Assembly: GCA_965207565.1 (NCBI GenBank)
Contig: CBDBMQ010000033.1
Location: 248,001-312,000, forward strand
Direction: 5' to 3'
From: Bin80 sp965207565
GTDB lineage: Bacteria; Bacteroidota; Rhodothermia; Rhodothermales; Bin80
DNA length: 64,000 nucleotides
The notes under the pieces are model-generated. The model was not told where the DNA came from. It saw nothing but the letters and a program-made list of their open reading frames with translations, and searched no databases. Shown one piece after another: positions 9,033 through 18,456 of the stretch (positions are counted from its first letter, which is position 1; each line of letters opens with the position of its first letter). The position numbers and the translations under genes were made by a program.

Positions 9033-11466
9033 GGCGAAAATAACCTACCCAGTCATTCAGGCCGGAGGGGAATAATCCTGCGTCTGGGCGTGCTGGATCG
9101 TGGACATGGACCGCCATATCCAGACGAGCAACCAGATACGCCCATGAAACCCGGACCCCGACTCCCCAACCCATGCCCGTTTCCTGCAGTAGATTTTGAA
9201 AAACGAGACGTCCTGTTGGTTGTCCCGGGGCCGTCTCATTAAATCCGGGGTTGCGTGAACCGAACCATACATTGCCCGCATCCGTAAAGGTGGCCAGGAT
9301 CCAATCCGCTCCCAGGCGATCCCGAATTATAATCTGGCGTAACTCCAAACTGGCTTCCAGTTTGATGTCCCCTCCCAGGAGATTCGTTTCCCGTTGATTA
9401 TTGGACAACTGGCTGAAGCTAGCCGCTCCCGGTCCTAATTGCCGGAGTCCCCATCCCCGTACGCTTGATGCGCCACCGCTGTAGAAGCGGTGCGTAAATG
9501 GTACAACGGTGGCTTTTCCGATGGGATGGACCCAGCCACCAAAGAATTTTGTAGCCAGAACTGTACGATTACTCAGGCGATAGTATCGTCGAAAACTGCT
9601 TGTGAATCGCACATACTGACGATAGTGGGCTTCGGAATTACTGCCCGTAAAAGAGAAAAGACGTAAGCTCTGCTCCAGCGTGCTTGGAGTAAACACGTAA
9701 CGGTCCAGGAAATAGGGAAGCATCCCTCCCAATTCAATACTGGCCTCATAGCTATATCCTTCATCTCTGTGAAGTAGATTGACATGCTCAGATCGAAAAG
9801 TGTAACGGATTGCGTTATTGATTTGAGGTTGGGTATAGTCTTCCAGGATTTGAGCACGTTGGACGGGATCAATGATTTGGGATCTTCCCTCAGTACCCAA
9901 TACTCGGCTGAGGAATCTGGATTCAAAGCCGCGCAGCGTATCCGGCTGGCTCAAGCTCAGATCCATTAGATCAATAAATGAAGTGATGCTTGGGTTATGT
10001 TGCAGTTCAAATCGAATACGTGTTGAGACGCGCCCGCGTATGATCAGACTTAAATCTTCGCGGCGAGCAGTAAGATAACTGAACGTGAACCGGGTTCGGG
10101 TCTGAAACAGGTCTAGATCCAGGTGGTGGAACGGGGCAATCAGGTAGGGGAGGCTCACAGTCGCTGAAAATTCTGCCAGCGTGGATGAAAGGAAGGTCGT
10201 ATCTATATCTGCTGCAACGGAGCCCGTCGTGCTTAGGCTGAGTATCTCACCACTGCCAAACATGTTGGCATTTTTATATGTGAGACCCAACCCACCTCCC
10301 AATTCATTCTCAACGCCTCCCAATGCATCGTTACTCTGTCGAATAAAGGTCGAAAACAAAAATTGATGGCGTGGTCGGGTTCGAACGGTGATCTGGTGGG
10401 GGAGCACCTGATCAACGGGGGCTTGAGAAACAATGTCGGTGAACGTGAACACCCCCGTAGCTTCCAAGTGTCGTTTGGTTGCTAAGATTTCCGATTGGTT
10501 GTACCAGGCGCCAGGTTGTATATCGAGTGCTTTGAGCAAAAGAGAACTCTTGATACGGCGGTCGCCCTGAATTTTGGAAACCACAAGTCTGGATGTGTCT
10601 CTGTTGGTGAAGAAGGTATCCATCCGTACGGGCACATCGGGTTCAGGGCCTTCGACCGCAAACTGTACTGTACCGTAACGGAAACGTCTGCCGGTACGGA
10701 TGCGCAGTTCGACATTGAAGGAATCCATGGTAACTGGAGTAACAATGGCGCGAATTGAATCCCGTGTAACGGCCGCAAAGCCCATATTTCGCAGCAGGGT
10801 CAAAAGTCTGCTTCGCTCTTCAAGTAATTGACTCTCCCGGAACCGCTGTGACACGGGTTTATAATCCAGGAGTGGTTGATCGGGTAGCGGGGGGAAGAGA
10901 GAGGTTTGTACAAGTTGTCGGCGCTGTAGAAGATCCAGGCTATCCAGTCCAGTATAGGATACGCGGTTGATCAGTGTAGCAGGTCCCTGAACAATATTAA
11001 ACGTGATATAGGCATGGTTACCATCAATCTCAATATGATAGCTTATCTCGGTTTGTGGATAGCCTTCTCGCTCAAAGAACACACGAAGCTGCTCTAGGTC
11101 CGTAGCAAGCACAGTCTCATCTACGATGACACGCGGTTCTCCCAAGTTCATGAGGGCCCTACTCAACCGTGAGCCTAGTCTGCCGGCTTCTCCAATCCGG
11201 TAGAGCCAGAGCCACCAGTGTGCGCCACGAAGCCCGAGAAATTCCCGGTTGGCAGCCGTACGGATGTGACTTCGAAGGATTTCGTCAGAGAAGTCAGTAT
11301 CTCCGACGAAGGACACCCCTGCAATATGAGGTGTGTTAGAATCAGATTGAGCGGAGGCAACTGCTGATGAGAGCCCTCCAACCAGTACCAGTAGGCATAA
11401 ACTCCACCTACTCGTCCTCGAAGTAGAAATCGTCGTCGGCCGTCGGGTAATCAGGCCATACTTCAT
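9016..11466 (-). CDS. Omp85/BamA-TamA family outer membrane protein
   Basis: An 816-residue outer membrane protein. A signal peptide (hydrophobic core around 23-37, ending ASAQ) is followed by about 330 residues of POTRA-like repeats, then a surface-antigen (D15) barrel with the GGASSVRGWG signature near residue 665, and a terminal Phe as usual in barrels. The family inserts or translocates outer-membrane proteins; the long POTRA region with few recognisable repeats fits a TamA-like or BamA-like role. The only in-frame start places the first 59 bases inside the end of the DUF2795 gene. The gene runs into rlmD with a short overlap, so the block looks like one transcript. Confidence 0.85.
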   Translation of the reverse strand: MKYGLITRRPTTISTSRTSRWSLCLLVLVGGLSSAVASAQSDSNTPHIAGVSFVGDTDFSDEILRSHIRTAANREFLGLRGAHWWLWLYRIGEAGRLGSRLSRALMNLGEPRVIVDETVLATDLEQLRVFFEREGYPQTEISYHIEIDGNHAYITFNIVQGPATLINRVSYTGLDSLDLLQRRQLVQTSLFPPLPDQPLLDYKPVSQRFRESQLLEERSRLLTLLRNMGFAAVTRDSIRAIVTPVTMDSFNVELRIRTGRRFRYGTVQFAVEGPEPDVPVRMDTFFTNRDTSRLVVSKIQGDRRIKSSLLLKALDIQPGAWYNQSEILATKRHLEATGVFTFTDIVSQAPVDQVLPHQITVRTRPRHQFLFSTFIRQSNDALGGVENELGGGLGLTYKNANMFGSGEILSLSTTGSVAADIDTTFLSSTLAEFSATVSLPYLIAPFHHLDLDLFQTRTRFTFSYLTARREDLSLIIRGRVSTRIRFELQHNPSITSFIDLMDLSLSQPDTLRGFESRFLSRVLGTEGRSQIIDPVQRAQILEDYTQPQINNAIRYTFRSEHVNLLHRDEGYSYEASIELGGMLPYFLDRYVFTPSTLEQSLRLFSFTGSNSEAHYRQYVRFTSSFRRYYRLSNRTVLATKFFGGWVHPIGKATVVPFTHRFYSGGASSVRGWGLRQLGPGAASFSQLSNNQRETNLLGGDIKLEASLELRQIIIRDRLGADWILATFTDAGNVWFGSRNPGFNETAPGQPTGRLVFQNLLQETGMGWGVGVRVSWAYLVARLDMAVHVHDPARPDAGLFPSGLNDWVGYFRLGHAF

Positions 11467-11629
11467 CCATGCTTTCGTAGGGTTCGCCTTCGTCCTCGAG
11501 CTCCCGGAGGTTTTCCATCACTTCGAAAGGAGCTCCCGTACGTTCGGCATAATCAATGAGTTCTTCCTGTGTAGCTGGCCAAGGAGCGTCCTCGAGATAA
11601 GAGGCCAGTTCGAGTGTCCAGTATCCCAT
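11408..11629 (-). CDS. DUF2795-family small acidic protein
   Basis: A 73-residue, strongly acidic protein with the pattern of DUF2795: WPATQEELIDYAERTGAP, followed by a Leu-rich helix and a YESMDEVWPDY segment, and a C-terminal Asp/Glu/Tyr tail. The function of the family is unknown. Its last 59 bases overlap the start of the Omp85 gene in another frame, suggesting translational coupling. Confidence 0.75.
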   Translation of the reverse strand: MGYWTLELASYLEDAPWPATQEELIDYAERTGAPFEVMENLRELEDEGEPYESMDEVWPDYPTADDDFYFEDE

Positions 11630-11729
11630 TTTGAATTTAACGTGCGCTTGTGATCCGAGTTAGAAACCGGATATTATGCAATTCAGAGGAATATATTGTA
11701 ATCCAGGGGGGTAACCCGAAAAAAAAACG

Positions 11730-12704
11730 TCAATCCAGCGACGGAAGACTGCTGAGGTCGTCTGCCCGGTCCAAGAGTTCCTGATACTGTTGCGGTGTCA
11801 TACTGGGTCCCAGAAAGTAGCGAGGATCAAGAGCATTGTTATCGTGATCACGCACTTCATAGTGAACATGGGGTGCAACGCTCAATCCAGTATTTCCGCT
11901 TTTTGCAATTTGTTGTCCACGGACAACTTTCACACCTTCCCTGATATTTGGCAATACTGAGTCCAAGTGGCCGTAGAGCGTTTTATATCCAGCCTCAGGA
12001 TGATCAATGAGGACATAGCGACCATATCCGATGTTGGAGTATCCAATGTCTTCAATAACTCCTGCTCCCGTGGCGTATACCGGACTATCCTGGGGCACAG
12101 CAATGTCCAAACCGGAATGCATCCTTCGGTAATGGAGGATTGGGTGTAAACGATAGCCAAAACCAGAGGCAATACGCCCCCCCTTTGTAGGCGAAATGGC
12201 TGGAAGTTGTGCCAGCGCCTCTATTCGTTTGATTCCAAGTGTTTCGAGATACTCAAAGCTGGCAGTTTGCAGATTGACCTGCCTTTCAAGTTGATCAAGG
12301 AGTTCGGCGTGATCTCGAAGAAGTTCAGATGTTGACTTGCTGAATCCATCAAAACGAGCATACGGATCTACACCACCAACGCCTACCTGACGCATATCAC
12401 CCGGGATAGAATCAGCCTGTAGAATCAGCCGGTACAATTCCCGATCTGTTTCCGAGAGATTCTCCAACTGGTCACTCAAGCCAGTCACCCGTTGGCGAGA
12501 CTTGGAGAGCTCCTCCTGGAGGGCCTGATTCTCTGCCATCAAGATCCGCTCCTGCACCGAAGTTACAAGAAGACCAACCACAAACCATCCGGCGACGAAT
12601 CCCACGAGCAACGCTCCGCCCCATAATAGAGGGCGGACAAAACCGTAAGGTGCTAATACCGGCTCAAGCGTGCTTGGGTCAATATGATATTTCCTTAACC
12701 TCAT
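11730..12704 (-). CDS. M23 family peptidoglycan endopeptidase (LytM domain)
   Basis: A 324-residue inner-membrane-anchored protein. One transmembrane helix (about 24-48) is followed by a coiled coil (about 50-90), then a LytM/peptidase M23 domain with zinc ligands His196 and Asp200 (HSGLD) and His279/His281 (HVHYE), plus His246. All catalytic residues are present, so it is likely an active endopeptidase that cuts peptide cross-links in peptidoglycan, related to MepM. Family members in Bacteroidota act in cell elongation. The start ATG has no strong site but precedes a typical basic N-terminus. It is separate from the downstream DUF2795/Omp85 genes by about 100 bases. Confidence 0.9.
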   Translation of the reverse strand: MRLRKYHIDPSTLEPVLAPYGFVRPLLWGGALLVGFVAGWFVVGLLVTSVQERILMAENQALQEELSKSRQRVTGLSDQLENLSETDRELYRLILQADSIPGDMRQVGVGGVDPYARFDGFSKSTSELLRDHAELLDQLERQVNLQTASFEYLETLGIKRIEALAQLPAISPTKGGRIASGFGYRLHPILHYRRMHSGLDIAVPQDSPVYATGAGVIEDIGYSNIGYGRYVLIDHPEAGYKTLYGHLDSVLPNIREGVKVVRGQQIAKSGNTGLSVAPHVHYEVRDHDNNALDPRYFLGPSMTPQQYQELLDRADDLSSLPSLD

Positions 12705-12875
12705 GCCGTCATAAAGATTTTGTCAATAGATGAACCGACAAGTCTATGGCACTGCATCGGAGAAATATACGATACAGGCTTTCGAAATAAAACTGATGCT
12801 CTGTTTTTACGGACGAAATAACAGAATGATTACGTTTTCATACACATAAATCATTTGTATAGTATATAACAAGTC

Positions 12876-13487
12876 CTAAGGAACCTCAATCTTGTCAAGA
12901 ATTTTCTGAATAATTACTTCGGCTTCCATCTCTTCTGCCTCCGCCTCATAGGTTACGGCTATGCGGTGGCGGAGTACATCCATGGCAATTGAGCGTACAT
13001 CTTCGGGAGTCACATAAGCGCGATGACAGAGGAATGCGTGGGCTCGTGCTGCGAGATTCAGATTGATCGTTGCTCTGGGGGAGGCGCCATATTCAATCAG
13101 AGGCACCAGATCAGGCAAATGAAAGGAATTGGGGTCCCGCGTGGCAATGACCAGATCTACGATATAGCGTTCGACACGCTCATCCATATAGAGCTCATTC
13201 AGGACTAGTCGGGCAGACAGAATCTTTTCAGACTGAACGACCGTTTTGACTTCGGTGTCGGGGTTGATCCGAGCCATCCGGCGCATGATTTCCATCTCCT
13301 CCTCATGGGAGGGGTAGCCGACCTTGATCTTCAACATGAATCGGTCAACCTGCGCCTCAGGCAAGGGGTAGGTTCCTTCCTGCTCAATGGGGTTCTGTGT
13401 TGCAAGCACCAGAAACGGTTCCTCAAGCGGGAAGGTCGTTTCCCCCAATTGTAATTTGCCGCTCCTGCATACTTTCCAGCAAAGCAC
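12876..13487 (-). pseudogene. MoxR-family AAA ATPase, C-terminal fragment (frameshifted gene)
   Basis: This is the C-terminal part of a MoxR ATPase: the sensor 1 region (ATQNPIEQEGTYPLPEAQ) and the lid domain with EYGASPRA (sensor 2). Its first 14 codons, to the G-run, are out of frame; the true protein comes from the upstream fragment. With one base removed from the T7 run (13552-13558) and one from the C5 run (13442-13446), the two parts join into one MoxR protein of about 330 residues. MoxR ATPases usually work with von Willebrand-domain partners, none of which is adjacent here. Confidence 0.85.
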
Positions 13488-13516
13488 TCTGAACCTTTGC
13501 CGGAGAACGGTTCACC

Positions 13517-13873
13517 TCATCCGCAAGGACCATATTTGCAAACAGCGGTCCTTTTTTTGATGGAGAAGTCTCCAGTCTGTTGATTGTAGATCAGCGTACC
13601 TAAAAGGTCGGCGGGAAGGAGGTCTGGGGTAAATTGAATGCGCTGAAATTGTCCACCAATAGACCGGGCAAGGGAACTTACGGTCAAGGTCTTTGCCAGG
13701 CCGGGAACTCCTTCCAGCAATACGTGCCCCGAGGCGAGCAGCCCGATCATCAGACGTTCAACCATATAGTCTTGTCCGACGACGACACGTCCGATCTCTT
13801 CACGCAGATCGTCTACAAAAGCACTCTCAATACGAATACGTTCGCTAACCTGAGCAAGATCAAAATTGGCCAT
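13517..13873 (-). pseudogene. MoxR-family AAA ATPase, N-terminal fragment (frameshifted gene)
   Basis: This fragment holds the MoxR N-terminus with the Walker A motif GVPGLAKT. It breaks at a run of seven A (minus strand; T at 13552-13558). Removing one A restores GPLFANMVLADEVNRSPAKV, which contains the Walker B region. A second break at five G, near 13442-13446, then joins TIG to ETTFPLEEPF. Two independent +1 changes in homopolymers suggest sequencing error or recent inactivation. No partner genes (DUF58, BatA/B) are next to it. Confidence 0.85.
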
Positions 13874-14189
13874 GAAGTAGTGGTTTAGTCAAGCATCGGC
13901 GAACTTACGCGATCTTAAGCATCATGTTCATCTGGCAGCCCGTTGATAAAGTACTTTTTTGGGATCGTGTCTCCAATTATCACCCATGCCTGCGTAGCCT
14001 CTCTTTTTTGTCAGTTTGAGGATCAAGGATATCCAAGAGCGCCCCAAGTGCCGTGAAACCGCTGCACATGTTCATATCGGCCATATTTGCTACAAAAAAG
14101 CAAAACAGGGTGAGTCAAGCCTTTGCCAGTGCCAATTGGACGGACCGATTCTCCTGGAAGGGCTCTTGGCTTCCCCACACCACAGTGCG

Positions 14190-14397
14190 TTCGTAATTAT
14201 AAAGACTCAGGTTCAATGCCGCCCCTTGCAAGACCATCCGCATAAAACTCCTAACAGGCTCCCTCCACAAACGAATTAAATCTCTCCTTGCAAGGTAACT
14301 GATCCAACGTCTGATAGAATGGGTTCAAAGAGTAGCGGGGGGCACCAGAATAAATGAAGGGGTTCCTTGAGGGCCTTTTTCGTTTCCCTAAAGCCAT
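14190..14397 (-). mobile_element. Decayed IS1182-like transposase N-terminus
   Basis: From ATG 14397 the minus strand reads MALGKRKRPSRNPF, then SLNPFYQTLDQL and ERFNSFVEGAC, a stop, and EFYADGLARGGI. This follows the usual start of IS1182-like transposases (HPFYxKLNxLL, FDxFVExxC, xFYA, RxxIPPG). The frame is broken by a stop after FVEGAC and ends soon after. It is a remnant; the family name is from memory of the motif. Confidence 0.55.
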
Positions 14398-14402
14398 GAA
14401 TA

Positions 14403-14484
14403 AGCGCCGTTGAGGTTGAACATAGAACCGTGGCTGCAATATATTTGCCGATTCTAGAATTCCTGAAATTCAGACTTTATTCAC
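14403..14484. repeat. Diverged direct repeat, left copy
   Basis: About 82 bases, roughly three quarters identical by eye to 15763-15845, same orientation. Shared blocks include GTTGARATTGAACA-like, ATTCTAGA and CTTTATTCAC. It ends immediately before the GTG of the beta-propeller gene. Confidence 0.7.
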
Positions 14485-15708
14485 GTGTCCAGCGAATTTA
14501 TCAAAGCTTCACAGTTTGTGTTAATCAGAAAAACTGTGGGTAAACAAGCTTCAGGTCAGATGTGTAGAAAAGGGAAAATATCACTACGATCCATGCTCAT
14601 TCCATCGCGGGTTGATTTGCTTGCACTATTCGATAATGTGCGTAACTCGTGCCTAATATTAGCTCTGGGATGGATTGCAATAACATGCGGATGTAGCTCG
14701 GCAAGCAGTGCTCAGTCTATTGAACTTCAAGAAGTTCTTTCCATAGGGGGGTTTTTTGATATTATGGATATCACCGTGGGACAAGATGGAAGTATCTATG
14801 TTGCAGACCGTCGAGACTTTTCGATCAGCAAATATGATTCACAGGGACAGTTGGTCAGTCAAATCGGGAGCCTAGGGGTGGCTCTGGGAAAATTTGTCGG
14901 CAGCCCCCAAACATATATCATAGGAGTCGGACTCGCCTGGGTGGATCCAGGAGAATTTTTCGATGGTCCCTATTCCATCGCGTTGTTGGATAGCATTCTG
15001 ATTGCTACGGACGAAAAAGGAATGGGAACTATGCACTTCTTTGATCTGGATCTCAACTACACTGGATCGGACCAAATCATTATGACAGATGACATGGACT
15101 CTGCCCCAAATGGGCTTCTGTACTATGGATCGATTGATTTAATTGACATAACAGCTTTCAGAAGTTACATCAGGACGTACGTTCCGAACGGCGAGATGTC
15201 AAGAATTTTTGAACTCAGGGACATGCATAAGTACCGCATGGAAAACTCTTACTTTTTGCTTGCGGGGTATCCGGGGAAGATCGTTATTGTTTTTGAAACA
15301 GTAAATCGCATTGACGTCTACGACCTGTCTGGGAATATTTTGAACCGACTATCAGTTGCTGATCTGCCTCTCCGATACGAGGGGAGCTTTATGGATCTGA
15401 AGGTATCAACTCTATTGCCGGATCATGTAGTCGAATCAATGAGCTATGTGTATGGAGGAATAATGTTTACGGGTGCGGTGTTGGACCGCGAAGGGAATCT
15501 GTTTCTGGAACATGGAGGAAAAAACGGCGAGATGCCTGTGAGAAGATCAGTGTATGTGATGACTCTAGCGGGAGAAGAGAAGGGAGTGTTCAAAATGCCC
15601 CCTCATACACACCTATTCTACATGGACAAAAAAGGGTATGCATATGCTGTGACTAGGACAAGGTCAACAGATTTGCTAAAAAAATACAAACTGGAATATT
15701 TGGAGTGA
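14485..15708 (+). CDS. Predicted lipoprotein with 6-bladed beta-propeller fold
   Basis: Up to 407 residues. The likely signal peptide lies near residues 55-75 (CLILALGWIAITCGC), so ATG 14560 or ATG 14593 is a more natural start than the GTG at 14485; the Cys suggests a lipoprotein. The remainder shows propeller-like repeats (DITVGQDGSIYVADRRDFSI, YDSQGQLV, LDREGNLFLEHGG), as in the 6-bladed beta-propeller proteins common in Bacteroidota, whose roles are mostly unknown. The gene sits between two diverged direct repeats, which suggests it arrived as, or was bracketed by, a mobile unit. The downstream fmt gene is convergent. Confidence 0.65.
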   Translation: MSSEFIKASQFVLIRKTVGKQASGQMCRKGKISLRSMLIPSRVDLLALFDNVRNSCLILALGWIAITCGCSSASSAQSIELQEVLSIGGFFDIMDITVGQDGSIYVADRRDFSISKYDSQGQLVSQIGSLGVALGKFVGSPQTYIIGVGLAWVDPGEFFDGPYSIALLDSILIATDEKGMGTMHFFDLDLNYTGSDQIIMTDDMDSAPNGLLYYGSIDLIDITAFRSYIRTYVPNGEMSRIFELRDMHKYRMENSYFLLAGYPGKIVIVFETVNRIDVYDLSGNILNRLSVADLPLRYEGSFMDLKVSTLLPDHVVESMSYVYGGIMFTGAVLDREGNLFLEHGGKNGEMPVRRSVYVMTLAGEEKGVFKMPPHTHLFYMDKKGYAYAVTRTRSTDLLKKYKLEYLE

Positions 15709-15762
15709 TGCTTGCACGCTTTCTTGGAGTCTGAAAAAAACTGAAACTCCACGACGGGGCCG

Positions 15763-15845
15763 ATAGCCCGTTGAGATTGAACACTGGACCATGACCGCGA
15801 TACACACTGCCAATTCTAGATTCTTGGAATCCAGGCTTTATTCAC
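15763..15845. repeat. Diverged direct repeat, right copy
   Basis: Partner of 14403-14484. Its last bases (CTTTATTCAC) include the fmt stop codon (TAA, minus, at 15838-15840), so the repeat overlaps the very end of fmt. Confidence 0.7.
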
Positions 15846-16767
15846 AGGTTGATAGGCGTGATCCCGGCACTATCGGATGCCCATTCAAAAAGTCCTTCGC
15901 TGTAAGAACACGCTGCCCCGGAGCCTGTAAGTATGTGATGGAAATCGCACCAGTCTGACAGGCAACCACGATGTGGCCATCCGATCTGAGTACGCTCCCT
16001 GGGCTCCCTGTCCCCTCGGTTACGCGGCTTCCCAAGATCTTCAGGCTTCCTGACTTCCACGGAGTCCAGGCGCCAGGGTAGGGGGAGAGGCCGCGGCAGT
16101 GGTTATGGACCTGATCTGCCGATTCGGTCCAGCGGATGCGGCAATCGTCACGAAAAATTTTCGGGGCGGCAGTCGCAAGTGAATTATCCTGTGGACGCTC
16201 CTGTACACGTCCAGTGGCAATCCGCCGGGTTGTTTCCAGAACGGCACGCGCGCCAAGTTTTGCGAGTCGATCATGCAGGCTTCCCGCGGTCTCATCCGGT
16301 GGGACAGTGGTCGGCCATTGAAGAATAACATTCCCCGTATCGACTGCGGGCTTGAGAAAAAAAGTCGTTACCCCGGTTTCAGTCACTCCCTCCATCAGCG
16401 CTCTGTTGATTGGAGCAGCTCCCCGAAATTTAGGCAACAGAGAGGCGTGAAGGTTAAACGCCCCGAGCTTTGCACATGCAAATACTTCAGGAGGCAGAAT
16501 CCGGAATGCAACGACGACCTGGAGATCGCATTTGAGGTCGTTGATTTGAACTGTAAACGCTGGATCTTTTACGGATTCCGGTTGAATGAGGGTCTCAATT
16601 CCCAAGCGCTGCGCGGCTTGCTTGACTGCGGTTGGTTGCAGTTTACGGCCTCGTCCACGCGGGCGATCCGGTCCGGTAACTACAGCAACCGGTCTGTAAC
16701 CATTCTCCACCAGTGCCTCCAATGAGGGTACGGCGAACTCGGGAGTCCCCATAAAGACTATTCGCAT
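15838..16767 (-). CDS. fmt: Methionyl-tRNA formyltransferase
   Basis: A 309-residue enzyme that formylates initiator Met-tRNA with 10-formyl-THF. It has the N-terminal MGTPEFAVPSL motif, LQP near residue 44, the catalytic region FNLHASLLPKFRGAAP (Asn-His), and DTGNV, followed by the OB-fold C-terminal domain. Length is normal (E. coli 315). The last residues and the stop codon lie in the right copy of the direct repeat. The gene is followed on the same strand by nothing and preceded by ftsY 53 bases upstream, probably one operon with ftsY and pgsA. Confidence 0.95.
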   Translation of the reverse strand: MRIVFMGTPEFAVPSLEALVENGYRPVAVVTGPDRPRGRGRKLQPTAVKQAAQRLGIETLIQPESVKDPAFTVQINDLKCDLQVVVAFRILPPEVFACAKLGAFNLHASLLPKFRGAAPINRALMEGVTETGVTTFFLKPAVDTGNVILQWPTTVPPDETAGSLHDRLAKLGARAVLETTRRIATGRVQERPQDNSLATAAPKIFRDDCRIRWTESADQVHNHCRGLSPYPGAWTPWKSGSLKILGSRVTEGTGSPGSVLRSDGHIVVACQTGAISITYLQAPGQRVLTAKDFLNGHPIVPGSRLSTCE

Positions 16768-16820
16768 ATCACTCTATTCGGCTTTACTCATCAGTCAGAA
16801 GGGCTGGAAGTCGGAGAGGA

Positions 16821-17774
16821 TCATGCGATGGACAAGGCCTTCACGAAGTGTTCACGATTAAAGACCTGCAGATCTTCCAGTCCTTCCCCAACTCCGATGT
16901 ACTTGACAGGCACTTTGAACTCATTCGAGATGCCGATAATAATGCCCCCCTTAGCGGAGCCATCCAGCTTTGTGACAACCAGGCCGGTTACATCTGCACT
17001 CTGCGTAAATTCCTGGGCTTGCCGTAGTGCATTCTGTCCGATCGTGGCATCCAATACCAGGAGCACTTCATGGGGTGCTCCGGCGAGTTGGCGGCCCATG
17101 ACACGTTTTATCTTTGCAAGCTCATCCATGAGTCCCGTTTTGGTATGCAGGCGTCCCGCAGTGTCAATAATAGCAACGTCTGTAGAGCGACGAACTGCCG
17201 ATTGCACCGTGTCGAATGCAACAGCTGCGGGATCTGCACCGTGTGATTGCTTGATAATGTCAGACTGTGCCCGTTTGGCCCAGATCTCAAGCTGTTCAAT
17301 CGCTGCGGCCCGGAAGGTATCCCCAGCACCAATGAGCACACTCCGGCCCGCCTGCGTGTAACGCCATGCAAGCTTTCCTATGGTTGTAGTTTTTCCCACG
17401 CCGTTGACACCAACCACCATGATCACGTGAGGATGGTTCTTGAGCGGAGCATCAAAATCTGCCGGGCGTGTGGGCAGGTTTTTTTCAAGGAGTTCGGCAA
17501 TTTCCTGATTAATCAGTGTCCGTAGCTCTTCGGATGAGATGTATCGGTCTCGCGCCGCCCTTTCTTCAATCCGACTGACAATTTCAAGGGTGGTATTGAC
17601 TCCCACATCACTGGTGATCAGGGCCTCCTCAATGCCATCCAGGACGGATTCGTCGACCTTACGTTTTCCTTTGATCAGACGACCGATTTTCCCAAAGAGA
17701 CCATCCCGGGTTTTTTTCAGTCCAGATTCCAGGCGATCCTGGTCCTGGATCTGAGAGCGTTTAATAAATCTCAT
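16821..17774 (-). CDS. ftsY: Signal recognition particle receptor FtsY
   Basis: An SRP GTPase that docks ribosome-nascent chain complexes at the membrane. From the preferred start (ATG 17774, MRFIKRSQ) it is 317 residues: an N domain, then G1 GVNGVGKTT at about 122-130, DTFRAAA, DTAGRLHTK and TKLDGSAKGG. It lacks the long acidic A domain, as in many bacteria. The longer frame to 17819 would overlap pgsA by 41 bases and adds nothing typical, whereas 17774 lies just after the pgsA stop. Confidence 0.93.
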   Translation of the reverse strand: MRFIKRSQIQDQDRLESGLKKTRDGLFGKIGRLIKGKRKVDESVLDGIEEALITSDVGVNTTLEIVSRIEERAARDRYISSEELRTLINQEIAELLEKNLPTRPADFDAPLKNHPHVIMVVGVNGVGKTTTIGKLAWRYTQAGRSVLIGAGDTFRAAAIEQLEIWAKRAQSDIIKQSHGADPAAVAFDTVQSAVRRSTDVAIIDTAGRLHTKTGLMDELAKIKRVMGRQLAGAPHEVLLVLDATIGQNALRQAQEFTQSADVTGLVVTKLDGSAKGGIIIGISNEFKVPVKYIGVGEGLEDLQVFNREHFVKALSIA

Positions 17775-17778
17775 GTGA

Positions 17779-18315
17779 TTAAGTGGAGCGATTTCGTAGG
17801 CGTAAAAGTCGAGTTGCATAAATTATAAGCGAGAGCCCAAGAAGCCCGATGGTTGCCCAGATCGCTATATTCATAATGATTTGATCTGCCTTCAAAAGTG
17901 CAAGAATGAACGTGATTCCAATTGCAGTTGCCGCAATCTTGCCAGGAGGATTACTCATTTGCACATGTCCGAGATGACGTGCCAGGAGAACCCATCCTGT
18001 TACAATCAGCAAATCACGCAGGATGATGGCTCCCAGAACCCAGAGAGGCAGCAAGCTTTTCCATACGAGTGCAATTCCCAGTAGGGCGGCAGAGATCTTA
18101 TCTGCAGCTGGATCCAGGATCTTGCCCCACTCGGATACTGTGTTTGTGCGGCGAGCAACCTGACCATCAAGCAAATCTGTAAGCCCGGCTGCAAGGATGA
18201 ATGCTAGGCTCCAGGTTACGGGTCCATCCATAAGAATAACCACCGTTGCCGCGCCAGAAAGTGGGACACGAGAGAGCGTAAGTAAGTTGGCCAATGTCCG
18301 GTAGGGGCCCTGCAT
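17779..18315 (-). CDS. pgsA: CDP-alcohol phosphatidyltransferase (PgsA-like)
   Basis: A membrane enzyme that moves a phosphatidyl group from CDP-diacylglycerol to an alcohol, most likely glycerol-3-phosphate. It has the full signature D-x2-DG-x2-AR-x8-G-x3-D-x3-D (LLDGQVARRT then GKILDPAADK) and about five transmembrane helices. ATG 18315 (MQGPYRTLANLLTLSR) is chosen because LLTLSR is the usual N-terminal motif; the frame stays open to 18405. Neighbouring ftsY and fmt follow closely. Substrate (PGP, PI or PS synthase) cannot be proven from sequence. Confidence 0.85.
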   Translation of the reverse strand: MQGPYRTLANLLTLSRVPLSGAATVVILMDGPVTWSLAFILAAGLTDLLDGQVARRTNTVSEWGKILDPAADKISAALLGIALVWKSLLPLWVLGAIILRDLLIVTGWVLLARHLGHVQMSNPPGKIAATAIGITFILALLKADQIIMNIAIWATIGLLGLSLIIYATRLLRLRNRST

Positions 18316-18456
18316 GGAGAAGGATGACAAGATTGTATAGTTAAGATCCCGTGGTACGAAATTACCCCTAAAAAGGTACCATACTGACGATCCAATCCGA
18401 AACATATAGGACTCCGAAGGGTAACGAGGTCCAGCTTCAGTTACTTACCGCATATC

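Larger units (their letters stand above)
13874..14484. other. 611-bp gap containing transposase remnant and direct repeat
   Basis: No intact gene. On the minus strand it holds a decayed transposase N-terminus (about 14190-14397) and, upstream of that, the left copy of an 82-base direct repeat (14403-14484). The rest (13874-14180) shows nothing that I can identify. Confidence 0.6.
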
